A stretch of 64,000 bases of DNA, from the NCBI GenBank assembly GCA_023213395.1, contig CM041465.1, forward strand, positions 96,231,741 to 96,295,740. Reading direction: 5' to 3'. The DNA is from Cycas panzhihuaensis (lineage: Eukaryota; Cycadophyta). The notes beneath the pieces were generated by a model, which ran no database searches, was not told the origin of the DNA, and saw only the letters and a program-made list of their open reading frames with translations. Every line of letters begins with the position of its first letter. Position 1 is the stretch's first letter. This document shows positions 36,260 through 47,790 of this stretch, piece by piece. The position numbers and the translations under genes are program-made.

Positions 36260-37510
36260 TAGCTGGTATGCTTATTTTTACCACCTTGGTCTACTCATAA
36301 ATAGCCAAAATATGTTAAAAAATATTAAAAAATAAGTTTTCACCAAGATTTTATATTGAATTACTATATATAACTACTACCAAATTATAGATCTCAAAAA
36401 CTTATTCATCATGGTATATTTATTTTTTGAAAATTGACTTTGAATATTCTAGAAATGACTTTGGCTCCCAAAACACCATGTGATTAGGTGCTGACAAGTA
36501 CGAGCTTTATACCAATCCTTAAACCAAAACCTAATTGAATTTAAGACAACTTAAACTTTAGAAAATATTCAATATATTTTAACCAAAGTTTAATAGGTAA
36601 TATTCTCTAAGTAATATTTTCCAAAACATCATGGGAAACATTAAAACTCTCCATAAAAACCACTTTTCTTAATAAATGAAGCCATTTCTTCCCAAAATAA
36701 CTTTACCACTATACTATCAAGTTGTCAATGATTAGAATGATAGGTCAATATTAGGAGTTTCATTGCATCTTTCTTAATTGAACATGTAAAATGATCATGA
36801 TCATATCACTCCTACATTTATGTTTGGGCTTTTGTGAGTAAATTTTCTCAATTAAGAGTAGATTTAGCCATATACCCTATTAAATCTTCATATATGCTAC
36901 CTTATTTACCCTATAATAGGTATTCATTCTCACTCTATTAGTCTTTACTTAATTAGGCTTTATTTAGGTGATTTTTCACAATGTATAAGCATCCTTTCTC
37001 CTTTATTCTACTTTGTTTTACTTTTTGTGCTTACTTAATGCTTGTGAAACTTAGTATATTGATGTATGCAACTAATATGTTACTTGCTTGATGGTCCTTT
37101 CATATTAAAAATGAGTGATTTTGTCCTCCATACATCCATTTAGCTATACATCTCTCCATGGCTTAATGGGATTAAAAAATAATTTTTTTTGTAATATACA
37201 AATTCTACTAGCTTTTGTAGACTCATATGAGGTGGGTGATTGTGTTTGTTTGAGCTTTTAAGGTTAATCTATGGAGATTTTAGCATGAATCTTCATAGTA
37301 AGTTTCCCATGAGGTTATGTAGGTCATGTGGCTATTGAAATCCAAAAAATTGATTTATTTTTACAAAGTTTTAATCTTAATTTATGTATTCTAGGATATT
37401 CTTTATGAATATACTCATTTTAATATTTTTACTCTTTGTAAAGTTTATGAAATAAATCCTTTTAGCTATAGTTCTTTGAGCTTTTTCATTACTTATTATT
37501 TGATCATCTT
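36260..37510. other. Unassigned AT-rich segment within C1
   Basis: No coding sequence recognised. By the nesting model this is the long leader of C1, or remains of a further element, between the C1 gag and the C2 insertion. A PBS-like sequence TGGTATAAAGCTCG on the minus strand (about 36501-36514) suggests another LTR border, but no matching LTR was found. Confidence 0.4.
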
Positions 37511-37561
37511 TGAAAGAGGTTAATGTATCAAGGTCATTTGTGTAGATTAATTAAGTGACCT
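37511..37561 (+). repeat. C2 5' LTR, first 51 bases
   Basis: TGAAAGAGGTTAATGTATCA and the following bases match the start of the 3' LTR at 58554 with 4 differences in 51. The last five bases, GACCT, are the left copy of the C3 target duplication. Confidence 0.9.
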
Positions 37562-38020
37562 TGTTAGGAATATTAATGTAACCTTTTTCTAATGTCACTT
37601 TTATGTTAGTCTTAAGTTCTTTTTATGTCACATGTTTAAATTAGTATTTAAGTCATTCTTATGTTTAACTTTAAAGTTTATTTTAATCTTATGTGAAAGG
37701 TGGTTGAAATGCATAACTGCATTTCAATAGACCTTTCTTAGTATTAATTCTTCTCCTAGATTCAAAGAGATGGTTCTAATAATCTAGGAGGGTTGTCTAA
37801 AAGCCTTTTCCAAGGCTAGTTTGGTGGTTAGGTGGTTTTAGTATATTGTATCTTATTTATCACTATTCTTAATAAAAATGCAACTTTAGGAGGTGGTTTT
37901 TCTTCCCCAGAAGGGGTTTTCCACCTGTCAATCTAGTGTATATGTGTAATGTCATTTGTTGCTTGTAATTTATTGTTCATATGATCTTGTGATGGCATTG
38001 TGCATGTGTCGATTTCTACA
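37562..38020 (+). repeat. C3 5' LTR
   Basis: 459 bases, TG at 37562 to CA at 38020, directly followed by the PBS. It matches 50879-51337 end to end. Confidence 0.95.
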
Positions 38021-38037
38021 TGGTATTAGAGCATTGG
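38021..38037 (+). other. C3 primer-binding site (initiator tRNA-Met type)
   Basis: TGGTATTAGAGCATTGG starts at the base after the LTR. The first 12 bases match the standard copia PBS TGGTATCAGAGC with one C-to-T change. Confidence 0.85.
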
Positions 38038-39284
38038 TACTTGTCAAACTTGTGGAGTAGCATCTAGCTCTACTCATTGGTACTTGTCAAACTTATGGAG
38101 CATTGCTATAATATTAGTTTCGGGATTAGATATAAAGTTGCCGGAATGGGAAGCACATTCATCAAAGCTAACCCGACTGCCCCTTGTTAAGCGATTTTGG
38201 TTGCAATGTTCCCCTACTAGACCCTTCACCAGTAACCTTGTGCTCACAGTTAGTGATAATCTCTGTATTTTGAGTTCACTATTATCATGTTCCTACCCAA
38301 CTATCACCTGCATCGTATCTTCCTTTGCAATACTCTTTGTCTTTATGGTGAGTAGGTAAGTCATCTAACAAATAGGAAAATATTAGGGAATGACAAATGC
38401 ATCTCTAACCTTAACCCTGACATCCATAGAAAAGGTTACGTTTGGAAATGTAATCTGAATTCTACCCTTCCCCTTCGTTATTACAGTATATTATGTGGCA
38501 CGGGCATTTACATGAGGAGCCATCATGGATCCAACTAAAAGATTAACATAAAAAATCCCCATATCGTGTTCATCCAAGGGAGGGTGATCATTGCCATCAA
38601 CTACAAGACTCCATCCATAGTTGCTCTAAAAATCTGGACCTTTTCAAAAAATATTAAAGGCTATGTGATTGTGATTGCTACTCCCCTTAGAAGACTCTAC
38701 AATTTTTTGTGAGAAATGTTAAATACCATGCTAAGAATCTAATCATCGAAACCTTAGAAAACAGTTTCAGGATCTGAACCACCGACCATAAAACAATGGC
38801 TGGAAGCTTGAACGGTTAACATTACCTAAAGCATCCAAGCAGTAGATGATCTAAAGACATTGGACATCCTCCACATTCATCAGATAAAACACATAACCTC
38901 AAGGAATATGATTTTTTTTTGTTCATTCATATCGAATGACGTGGCAAGGACGGACCCTTTCATGGTGTTCAGCACCGAATTTGATTCTACGAGAAACAGA
39001 GGATGATTCCCTCAAGCAAAGGTGTTGAAGCTGAAGAATTCCATGGGACTATCGAATGAAGCTATCTCTCTTTGAAGCCTCCTTCTAGATCGTTGAAGCC
39101 TCCATCTAGATTGTTAGAGCCTCGACCTTGAACCAAGCAAACCTGTAAAGAAAAACGGAGCGTTGCCGCCATGAAAACTTAGGTAGGGTTTCTACCCTAA
39201 TCCCTCATGGATCTCTCTCTTTTTTTTTTTTTTTTTCTTTTATAAAATTTAAAAACCCGTCGAATCCACAGGTTTGATTTAATT

Positions 39285-39530
39285 TTATTTTATTATTTGA
39301 TTTAATAAATTAACGTTAACACCCCCCCCCCCCTCCCTTATCACATTAGTAAATATTTAATAAATTAATGTTAATACCCTCCCCTCTATTACATTTTAAT
39401 AATTAAAGTACCCCCCCTCCCCCCCCCCCCAATTACATTAATAAATTAACCTTAAACCCCCCCTTATCCTATTAATAAATCAATATTAAACCCCCCTATT
39501 ACATTAATAAATTAATACTAAACTAGCCCA
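39285..39530 (+). repeat. C-rich minisatellite-like repeat
   Basis: Four to five degenerate units, each a run of C (5 to 13 bases) followed by TTATYACATTAATAAATTAA-like text. Unit length varies from about 45 to 70 bases. Strand asymmetry is marked: the + strand carries the C-runs throughout. Confidence 0.65.
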
Positions 39531-40082
39531 TACTTTATAAACATTCATTTAATTTACAATATTTAATTAAAAACAATAACCCCTCTCCCTTTAATTAACC
39601 TTTAATATTTAATAAATGTTCCTTATTATAACATTTAAATTTATTTTTTAATTTAATCACTACAAAGCTTTCCCCCTCTATATACTTTATAATATTCCTC
39701 CTCTTCTCGCCTAATATCTTAGCTTATTTCTTTATCATATATAAGGTATACATTACCTTTCAAACACTTATTCAAAGGGTATATATATATACATATATAT
39801 ACTATTAACAAACCCTAATTAACTAAGGCAAAACCAATATTTTCCTTAGTTTTTTAGCTAAGATCTAGTATAGTATATATTCTTATCTGTGTGGATCATT
39901 GAATACCTTTTATATGCATTTATATTTTTTCAAAAATAAAGCTTAATTAATCACAAACTATTAATATTTTTTATATTTTATCTTACAAATCAGTTTTATA
40001 TATTCAAAATTATTGTCAAATTAAAGCAACATATAATTAATTGTTCTAATTTCATACTTTACAACTTTCTTGGAACTTAAAC

Positions 40083-40205
40083 ACTTAAGGGGGACTATTT
40101 ATTTCTCAAAATTAAAGGGAACATTTTTTTTTGAAAAGGGACTATTTAAGGGGGAATTTTTAAAGGGTTGTTTATTTTTCAAGTCAAGGGAGACTATCTA
40201 GCTGA
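40083..40205 (+). repeat. Purine-run repeats in C3 leader
   Basis: Short degenerate units of AAGGGGGACTATTTA type recur at about 40087, 40117, 40135, 40150, 40165 and 40187. They are non-coding, just before gag, and resemble repeated polypurine-tract-like words. Confidence 0.45.
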
Positions 40206-40369
40206 AATCTTGTAATTGTTTCTTAATTAAGAGAAAAGCCAGTAATACATGCTACTATGTTTTCCTGTTCACTCTTTAATAATGATTAGTAACTTTACTA
40301 TGTGATTTTTTTTTTTTTTTCACCTATCTTTATATTCTTCAATCTTCAATCAAACCTTATAACTCCCAA

Positions 40370-41330
40370 TATGGCATTAATGATAGGGACAACCACCTGC
40401 GTTCTAATTCCAATGTTAACTGGCTCAAACTATGCTGACTAGAGGAATCGCATATCCAATCAGCTTAAACAACAAAAGATATAGCGATATGTGATAAGTG
40501 AATTTAAAAAACTAAAAGATGAAGCTACAGAGAGTTATATGGTATATCTGATGAACTCAGATGTAGCCTTAAGCACCATATTAAACTCACTTTCACCAAA
40601 AATCAGTTGGCAACTTTCTAAAACATATGACTTGGCCACTGTTTGGAAAACTTTGCAAGATAAATATGATAAGGTCAATACACATTAAGTGGCTATCCTA
40701 GAATAGCAATTGTATGACCTTACTTTTGATGATTTTTCAATGTTAAGGATTTTTTATGTAAAATTTAATTAATTAATAAAGATCTAGGAAATTGTATCAA
40801 ATCTAAAACCAAAGAAGGTGATATTGAAAAAAAATTACGCATGTTAAAGATGACGATACACTCGTATGTCTTGCAATAAACAAGTTACCAAAATAATTTA
40901 ATTTTCTCAAAACTGCCAAACAATAAGATGGCAACCCTCCTATAGCATTCAATCACTTGATAAACCAGCTGATCGAATATCAAATAATGTTAATTCAAAT
41001 AGGCATATTAAAAGATCCTTCACAGGCTTTATTTTCTAAAACTAAGCCACAAAATAAAAATAAACAACAGAATAATTTTCATAGTAATCCAAAATTTTAA
41101 AAACCTCATAAAGGTTCACAATCCAATTCACAAAATAATATTAAGTATTTTGGTCTATCTAAACACTAGAATAATTTTAATCAGTCCTTTCATAATAGGA
41201 ACAAAGTAACTCCTTCTTCGAACATTAGTTGTGCCTATTGTCATAAAAACGGCCACACTATTGATGTCTACAGAAGTAGAATAGCTTGAGAAGCATGGAA
41301 AGCTTCTAAGGGATTATAAAATCAACCTCA
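40370..41330 (+). pseudogene. C3 gag
   Basis: The frame from about 40372 reads MALMIGTTTCVLIPMLTGSN, then SNQLKQQKI and, in the open part 40491-40688, ISEFKKLKDEATESYMVY, ILNSLSPKISWQLSKTYDLA and TVWKTLQDKYDKVN. This is the N-terminal and UBN2-type gag region of copia elements. A knuckle C-AYC-HKNGH-TIDV-Y lies at about 41229-41270, with the last Cys changed to Tyr. Several frameshifts separate the two parts. Confidence 0.75.
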
Positions 41331-43000
41331 ATCCCATCCTTAATCATGACCTCAAAATCAACAAACTCTTAATCCTTCTCTAACGACAATAACTTATGCA
41401 TTTGTTGCCCCTACAAATCAACCACCATAGTAGATTCTTGACTCTAATGCATCCCATCATATGACTGAATACTAGAAAAATTTAATCACTTATAAATCTG
41501 AAACTAACTCTGAAGAAGAGATTTCTTTTAGAAGTGGTACCCAACTTAAAGTCAAAGGATCAGGTGATGTTACCTTAAAGGATGGATCAATAAAGAACAT
41601 TTTTTATGTACCTGGTTTATTACCAAACCTACTTTCTGTCTATCAAATCTACCAGAAAGACCTTGTTGTTAAATTATAGAAAGATAAATTTATCATTAAG
41701 GAGCCATTAAAAAAATTTAGACATATTACCTCAGGACCTGTTGATTATAGCACAGGTCTCTATAGTTTAAAAAGTCTATAAAATAACAAAATAAAACCTT
41801 TTAGTGTCTTTATTGTCAAATCTGACTCAGTCAACAAATTTTGGCATGCATGATTTGGCTATACAAGTTATGGAAAACTGTAATATCTAAAAAAACATGA
41901 AATGGTTCATAGTCTTCCACTTTTAAATACTATTTATGGTGTTTGTGAAGCCTGTATGATAAATAAGCAACACATAGATCCGTTTCCACATAAAACATAA
42001 TTCAGAGCGACTGTTCTACTTGAACTTATTCACTTTGACATATATGGACCTTTTCATGTAACATCATACTTAGGCTCTCATTATTTTGTTACATTTATTG
42101 ATGATTATTCAAGAAAATGTTGGGTTTACATGCTTAAAACGCATAGTCAAGTGTTTGACATTTTCATTGAATACAAAACTAGTTGAAAATCAATCAAATT
42201 CAAAAATTAAAATTTTTCAATCTGATAATGTAAAGGAATATTTAAGTGGTAAATTCACTTCTTTCTGTAAATCACATGGAATTCAGTTCTAGCATTCTAT
42301 TGTATATACTCCTCAGCAAAATGGTATTGTTAAATGTAAAAACCATACTCTTGTTGAGATGACTCATTGCATGTTATATGCAAAGAATCTAGACCTAAAA
42401 TTATGGGCAGAAGTAATTAACTACTCTAACTATTTATTAAATTGTTTACCTAATAAAAATCTACATAACGTTACTCCAAAACAAAAATAGTCTAGTAGAA
42501 AACCTTCAGTCAATCATTTACAAATCTTTGGAAGTATTACATGGGGACACATCCCTAAAGAAAAATATAAAAAATTAGACCTAAAAAGTCAAAATTATAT
42601 CTTCGTTAGATACAACAAAGAGAGTAAAGCTTATAGATTCCTAGATCTAGTCACGCATTAAATTTTAATTTTGTGTGATGTAATATTTGATGAAGAAAGA
42701 ACTACTTATGTAGAACTTCCCATTAAAAATTTATTAACCAATACTTATTTGGTTGACCCCTCTGATAAACAAGTTGATCTGGAAGTTATAGAATCCTTAT
42801 CAACTCAAGTCCAAAATTAGACTCTATCCGAATCTAATGAAATAGATTCCTCCTCTTAAATTAGTTCTACAAATCAACCTATACCTTTAGAAACAATTAC
42901 TAATAAGCAACCTGTTTGGGCAATAAAAATGCTTACTGATGCTGGATCTGATGTAGGTAATCCTTCAGATACCAGATGAACTCATGCCCAAAAATTACAT
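41331..43000 (+). pseudogene. C3 protease and integrase
   Basis: Protease: ILDSNASHHMTEY at about 41435-41473 (active-site Gly changed to Asn), followed by IKNIFYVPGLLPNLLSVYQI. Integrase: a His-His-Cys-Cys region at 41840-41970 (HEMVHSLPLL, then CEACMINKQH), then LIHFDIYGPFHVTSYLGSHY, FIDDYSRKCWVYML and an eroded SAKWYC region where the usual PQQNG-V-E lies (frameshifted). The first two catalytic Asp residues are visible. Multiple stops and at least two frameshifts are present. Confidence 0.75.
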
Positions 43001-44502
43001 GCTAACTTTGCCTTAATGGAAAAAATAATGGACAATAATGATCCCAAAATTTTTAAACAAGCTAGCAACAATCTTATATGGCAGGACACTATGCAAACTA
43101 AATTTGATACTTTAATTAAAAATTCAACTTGGGATCTCGTACCACTCTCACCTGGGAAAAATATAGTTAACTATAAATGGGTATATAGAACAAAATATAA
43201 CTCAATAGGTATTGTTGAAAAATATAAAGCTCACCTCATTGCAAAAGGATTTTTGCAACTTGATGGCATAGATTATAACGAAACCTTTGCTCATGTTGCA
43301 AAGATGAATACAATTAAAATAATTATTACTCTAGCAGCCAAGTTTAGTTGGGAAATCTATCAAATGGATGTCAAGAGTGCTTTCTTGAACGGTGATCTCA
43401 AAGAAGAGATCTACATGTCTCAGCCACCTAGCTTTATTAAAAATCCTAATTTAGTTTGTAAACTTAAGAAATCCATTTATGGTTTAAAATAAGCTCCTCG
43501 AGTTTGGTATACTAAAGTAGATAATTATTTAATTCATATTGGATATACTAGATGTATTAGTGATCCAAATCTATATTTTAAACTTGAAAATAAAAATATT
43601 ACTATTCTAATCCTTTATGTTGATGACATCATCATTACTGGATCATCAACTAATAACATTCATTATTTAAAAACTACTTTATTGAACAAACTCGAAATGA
43701 CCAATTTAGGTCTACTACATTACTTTTTTGGTTTACAAATTTATCAACATGATTCAAAAATAACAATATCTTAACCAAAGTATATTCTAGACTTAATTCA
43801 ACGGTTTAATATAAAAAATGCTAAACCTGCCTCTAATCCGTTACAATCAGGAGTTAAACTATCTACTGATTGTTCCTCACCCTTATGTGATCCAACATTA
43901 TATAGACAACTAATTGGTAGTCTTATTTATCTAACTCATACCTGCCCTAATATTTCCTATGCTATCACTTTATGTTCATGTTATATGTAACAACCACATG
44001 AATCTCATTGAAAAGATGCTAAATGTATCTTACGATATCTAAAGCATACTATTTTTTATCGTTTAACTTATAAGTTTTGTAATAAACCTCTAACTTTAAC
44101 TGGATATACTAATTCAGATTGGGCAGGTGATATAAATGATCAAAAATCTACATCATGTATTGTATTTTTTATAGATTCATCACCTATTACTTGGTCTAGT
44201 AAGAAAATGCATGCACTAGCTTTATCAATAACTGAAGCTGAATATCGTGCACTTGTTGAAGCCAGCAAAAAAGCACTTTAGTTCAAATCTCTACTAAATG
44301 AAATTGGTCTGTCTCTAAACTCTTCCTTTAAACTTAAAGTTGATAATCAAGGTGTAATTATTATTGCTACAAATCTAGTTTCACATTCTAGGACTAAACA
44401 TATAGAATTACATCAGCATTTTATTCGTAATCTTGTTACTGCTAATCTTGTTTCCTTGTCTTATTATCTAACAGATCTATAGGTTGCTGACATACTTATA
44501 AA
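43001..44502 (+). pseudogene. C3 reverse transcriptase and RNase H
   Basis: This is the best preserved coding region in the window: one frame of about 500 codons with five or so stops. The RT motifs are WVYRTKYNSIGIVEKYKAHL, YQMDVKSAFLNGDLKEEIYM, SIYGLK (then a CAA-to-TAA stop), and the catalytic LYVDDIIITG at about 43614-43643. RNase H shows NSDWAGD near 44113, SITEAEYRALVEASKKAL, DNQGVIIIATN and the SRTKHIELHQHFIRNLV block. It breaks off at 44502 in VADIL, where C4 is inserted, and resumes at 50744 in the same frame. Confidence 0.9.
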
Positions 44503-44941
44503 TATTAGAGTTAATCATCATCACTCCACTCCTACCTTTCCAACCAGGATTGTACACCTCATCAACTTTAATTTAGACATATGATGCTCAACATATCGAG
44601 GTAAGTTAAGTTAAGTTTAGCTTTGATTTATGTTAAGTTGAGTTAGTTTCATTTGAGTTAAGTTAACATTATTTTATTATTATTTAAATTCAGGGGTTGA
44701 AGAGTTTCCCTCCTCCTCCAAATTATAAATATTGAGGGTTATGCAACCCTAGTATCTTTAGACACTGCCCTCATTTAGGAAATTTATATTTGCTCACTTC
44801 TCACAATGACTTGAATATAATGATTTCATGTTTATGCAACTATGATGCTATTGTGATATATGGATGTATTGATACAATATTGATTTATGGTTATTTTAAT
44901 ATATATTCTGCCATATTCTCCTGTAAAATATTTTTCCTATA
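44503..44941 (+). repeat. C4 5' LTR
   Basis: It starts TATTAGAGTTAATC and ends TTCCTATA. The right copy starts TATTGAAGTTAATC and ends TTCCTACA. Both begin TA rather than the usual TG. The start is fixed by the target duplication and by the resumption of the C3 reading frame. Confidence 0.8.
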
Positions 44942-44943
44942 TT

Positions 44944-44954
44944 TGGTATTAGAG
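44944..44954 (+). other. C4 primer-binding site
   Basis: TGGTATTAGAG stands two bases after the LTR end and matches the copia initiator-Met PBS with one C-to-T change. Confidence 0.7.
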
Positions 44955-45359
44955 TGAGATTTTGGGCTATTGCATCTCAATTGGTGAAGTTTTTTTAAGA
45001 AGAGCAACAGGATCTACTAGCATTCTACGGCAGATTTTCTTACAAGCAAGCAATATTAGCTATATTTATTTTCTAAAAATTTTTCAGTAAGTTTTATATA
45101 TTTTTCATCAAGATTTGCTCATTATTGAGTTATTTTTGTGATATAATAAGTGTATTTTAGATTTTTTATAGATTTGTATAAATTTATGAAGGATTTTAGC
45201 TACAAGCTATATTTTTTTAAAGATTTATGAAGGAGATCAGTAGTAAGCTACATTTACTCAAGTTTTTTTTCTTTGATTTGAGTTGTCTTTCTTTATATTT
45301 ACATATTTTACCATACATTTCATTATTTCTTAGCAATTTTTTTGTCTACTTATCTAATA

Positions 45360-45850
45360 TTTTCTCAGATCTATAAATGTTTTTAGCTGCAAGCAAGACT
45401 CATACAAGTTTTCTTTAAGATCTATTACATTTCACTTCAGATCTGCTACATAGTCTACAGATCTACTCACTTTAATAAATATCTGACAGTTATTTTGTTC
45501 AAATATTCAATATTTTCTCATATCTGCTATATTTTACTACAGATCTGCTTGTTTCAGTAGTTATTTGACCATTTTTCAGGTATATTCATTTAGATCTATA
45601 ATATTTGGCTATAGATCTGTTATACTCACATCAGATCTACATTATTTAGCTTAAGATCTGCTTATTTTATCAAGTTTTTAAGTATTTTCTGCTATATTTA
45701 GTTTAGATTTGCTATATTTTATTTCAGATCTATATTTTTCATTATATTTTTTTGACTTTATTTTCAAGTTTTATATAGATCTATAGCTTTTAGGTGCATA
45801 TCCTATCCACCAAACCATTTGTTATACGAGATCTGCCTATATTCGACTTG
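45360..45850 (+). repeat. Cluster of AGATCT words in C4 leader
   Basis: About a dozen copies of AGATCT, mostly as CAGATCTGCTAYATT-like text, lie in 490 bases, with decayed variants (CATATCTGCT, AGATTTGCT) between them. Spacing is irregular, about 15 to 50 bases. The region is otherwise AT-rich and non-coding. Confidence 0.6.
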
Positions 45851-46104
45851 TGAGGAAGAAGATTTATCTACTGGAAGCTTTTGAAGCCTATTTTCAGCTA
45901 CAAATCTACTACAGCTATGTTTCTAGGTTCTTCATACCTTTTTCAAATTTAAATATATATTTTTTTTGATATATCTGCAACTTATTTGAAAATATTTCAG
46001 AATACATATATATGCATGTCATTTGCTTGATTTATTTTTTGTCAAAATATTAACCCAATATTTGGTACATTAAGCTCTTGCAAGTTTTATTTCCTGCAAG
46101 CAAA

Positions 46105-46360
46105 TCCCCCTTGAGAAATCCTCAATAAGCTCCTCTAACGTATGCTTGTTCCATAATAAGTTAGTATCTACCTGCTTCCAAAGAGGTAACATTTTCAGAT
46201 TCTGCTCCTAAATTATAGGATCTTTGTGCATTGACTGTCAAATCAATATCATAAGAGAAGTATAAGCTAGTAGTTTCCTCTGTGGCACTCAGCAAGGTGG
46301 CAAAATCAGCCTCATCAGTTTTTGTCCCATCCACAATATTTTAAGGAGCTCTCATAATCT
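46105..46360 (-). pseudogene. Captured fragment resembling a Sac phosphoinositide phosphatase
   Basis: The minus strand reads VDGTKTDEADFATLLSATEE, then LYFSYDIDLTVNAQRSY and, after a frameshift, LPLWKQVDTNLLWNKHTLEE. The order F-Y/F-SY-DLT-QR followed by PLW(K/R)Q...LWN...LE is what I know from Sac-domain phosphatases of plants. Those enzymes remove phosphate from phosphoinositides on membranes. Only about 80 residues are present, far short of the full domain, with no catalytic CX5R loop. The fragment is antisense to C4. The family call is from memory of the pattern and could be wrong; that it is host-derived exon sequence is more certain. Confidence 0.5.
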
Positions 46361-46399
46361 GGGAATAAAATTTTCAGTTCCATTAAAATATATTTATAA

Positions 46400-47179
46400 G
46401 ACCTGCTATTATTTTCCTTCATTTTCATTCATTTCTTAAACATTATTTTTTAAAAATATTTCTTCATTGTTACTATTTATTTGCTATATATTGCCATTTG
46501 CTTGCATGCCATTGATATTATTGCCATAGATTGGCTAAAAACGAATAAAGAAAATCAAACATAAGTCACTTCAAAGTATTCCAAGTCCAGTATTCCAAGA
46601 GCAAAATAATATACTTCCTAATCATAAAAAATATTTGAAACATTTAAGGTTTCTTTGAGAACTTGGAGCCATATCTCCTTTTACAACCTGCTAAAAGTTG
46701 AAAACTTTCGTGCTTAAAATATAAAGACACAAACCCCCTCCCAAATTTGTTATAAAAGTGATTCCAAATTATAGAGTATCTCCTGAATACTGAGCTACAA
46801 TATAAGCTTATTCAAAGTTGGTAGTCAACATAAAAGAGAAATCCTTAGCTGTGTAATCTACAGTTTGGTTTCTTCTATTTGTTCCTTTCAGCTCGTAAAT
46901 CTTTCTACTTTCATTTAAAGATTACATAGTTGCTCATAAAGAGCAACTACAAGCTCCCTTATTATTGTTGACATACATTGGAAACATTAGAAGCTCTTGC
47001 AAATGTGATATAAGCTCCTTTATATGTGAAGCAGATTTAAAAAGCATACCAAGTCTTCTTAAATATTCTCTCACACCTCATCGAAGGTATCTCTGATATA
47101 ACTTATCTCAATTCCAAAGTATACATTAAGGTGCCCCCGTCCTTGTGCTATCCTTCCATTGTATTGATGATTTCAAGAA
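46400..47179 (-). other. Possible further captured exons, unassigned
   Basis: Between the two recognisable fragments the minus strand has short protein-like stretches separated by shifts: YLRRLGMLFKSASHIKELIS (about 47080-47020) and LYEQLCNL followed by EQIEETKL (about 46940-46860). They read like helical exon sequence, but I cannot name a family. The GC content (about 36%) is a little above the surrounding element. Confidence 0.35.
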
Positions 47180-47790
47180 TAACAGGTGTAGGATCACCTT
47201 TATGCAATTGAAGAGCCTGCTTAAATTTTACACGAGCCTAAGTATAGTGTTCCATCTAAATTAAAGCATGCCCCCATGCATTCCAAACTAGAAAAGCATC
47301 TATCTTACACTTCTTATATGTATATACAACCATGCTATATCGTTCATCTACAATCAATCTTTCACAAAGTTGAACTGCCGGTTCCTTGTCTGCAACATCA
47401 TCCAGTGATGCAACTACACCTGATCCCAATAAGCTCTGAAGCAACTCTGCGTGACTTAACCACATATCTGCTTGAGACAGAAGTTCATATAGCTCATCTG
47501 TAAGCTGATTGCTAATACTTGAACTGCCAGTGTCAAATGATCCATCATTAATTTCTCAGCTCTTTAAAATGTCAGTTGCCAACTGTGTGTTTCCTATAAC
47601 TTTCCTCAACTATGTTTTTGCATGCATTAGAGCCTGTACAAAAGTCTCTATTGCATGGTATACCTGACCCACAATTTTCATAGATACACGCAAAGGAAGC
47701 TATTTTGAACTAAGCACATGCTTCATTTGAGTAATACATAACTCCAATAATCAGCCGCATCACTCTCTCCAATAATCTACTACTGATTTG
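47180..47790 (-). pseudogene. Captured fragment of a plant ZFYVE26 (spastizin) homologue
   Basis: The open part 47256-47465 reads MWLSHAELLQSLLGSGVVAS, then CERLIVDERYSMVVYTYKKC and FLVWNAWGHALI. It is continued downstream by ARVKFKQALQLHKGDPTPVI and upstream by IVGQVYHAIETFVQAL. This matches, in order and spacing, a region I recognise from the large plant protein related to animal ZFYVE26/spastizin, a protein linked to autophagy and endosomes. About 190 residues are covered, with stops and frameshifts. An acceptor-like TTGTGTTGTAG at its upstream edge suggests intron sequence was kept. It is antisense to the carrying element C4. Confidence 0.7.

Larger units (their letters stand above)
38038..40369 (+). 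other. Long leader of C3, non-coding or of unknown origin
   Basis: This 2.3-kb leader is much longer than usual for copia. A direct repeat of GGTACTTGTCAAACTTRTGGAG stands at 38037 and 38079. The part 38100-39240 has higher GC than its surroundings and one open frame (38084-38359) with no recognised domain; it could be a captured or inserted fragment. Low-complexity DNA follows (C-runs, T-runs). An earlier insertion without clear ends is possible. Confidence 0.5.

Noticed and set aside
36501-36514. PBS-like word as the true C1 primer-binding site
   Set aside because: The site at 61689-61701 directly abuts an LTR that matches the C1 3' LTR, and the word at 36501 has no LTR next to it.
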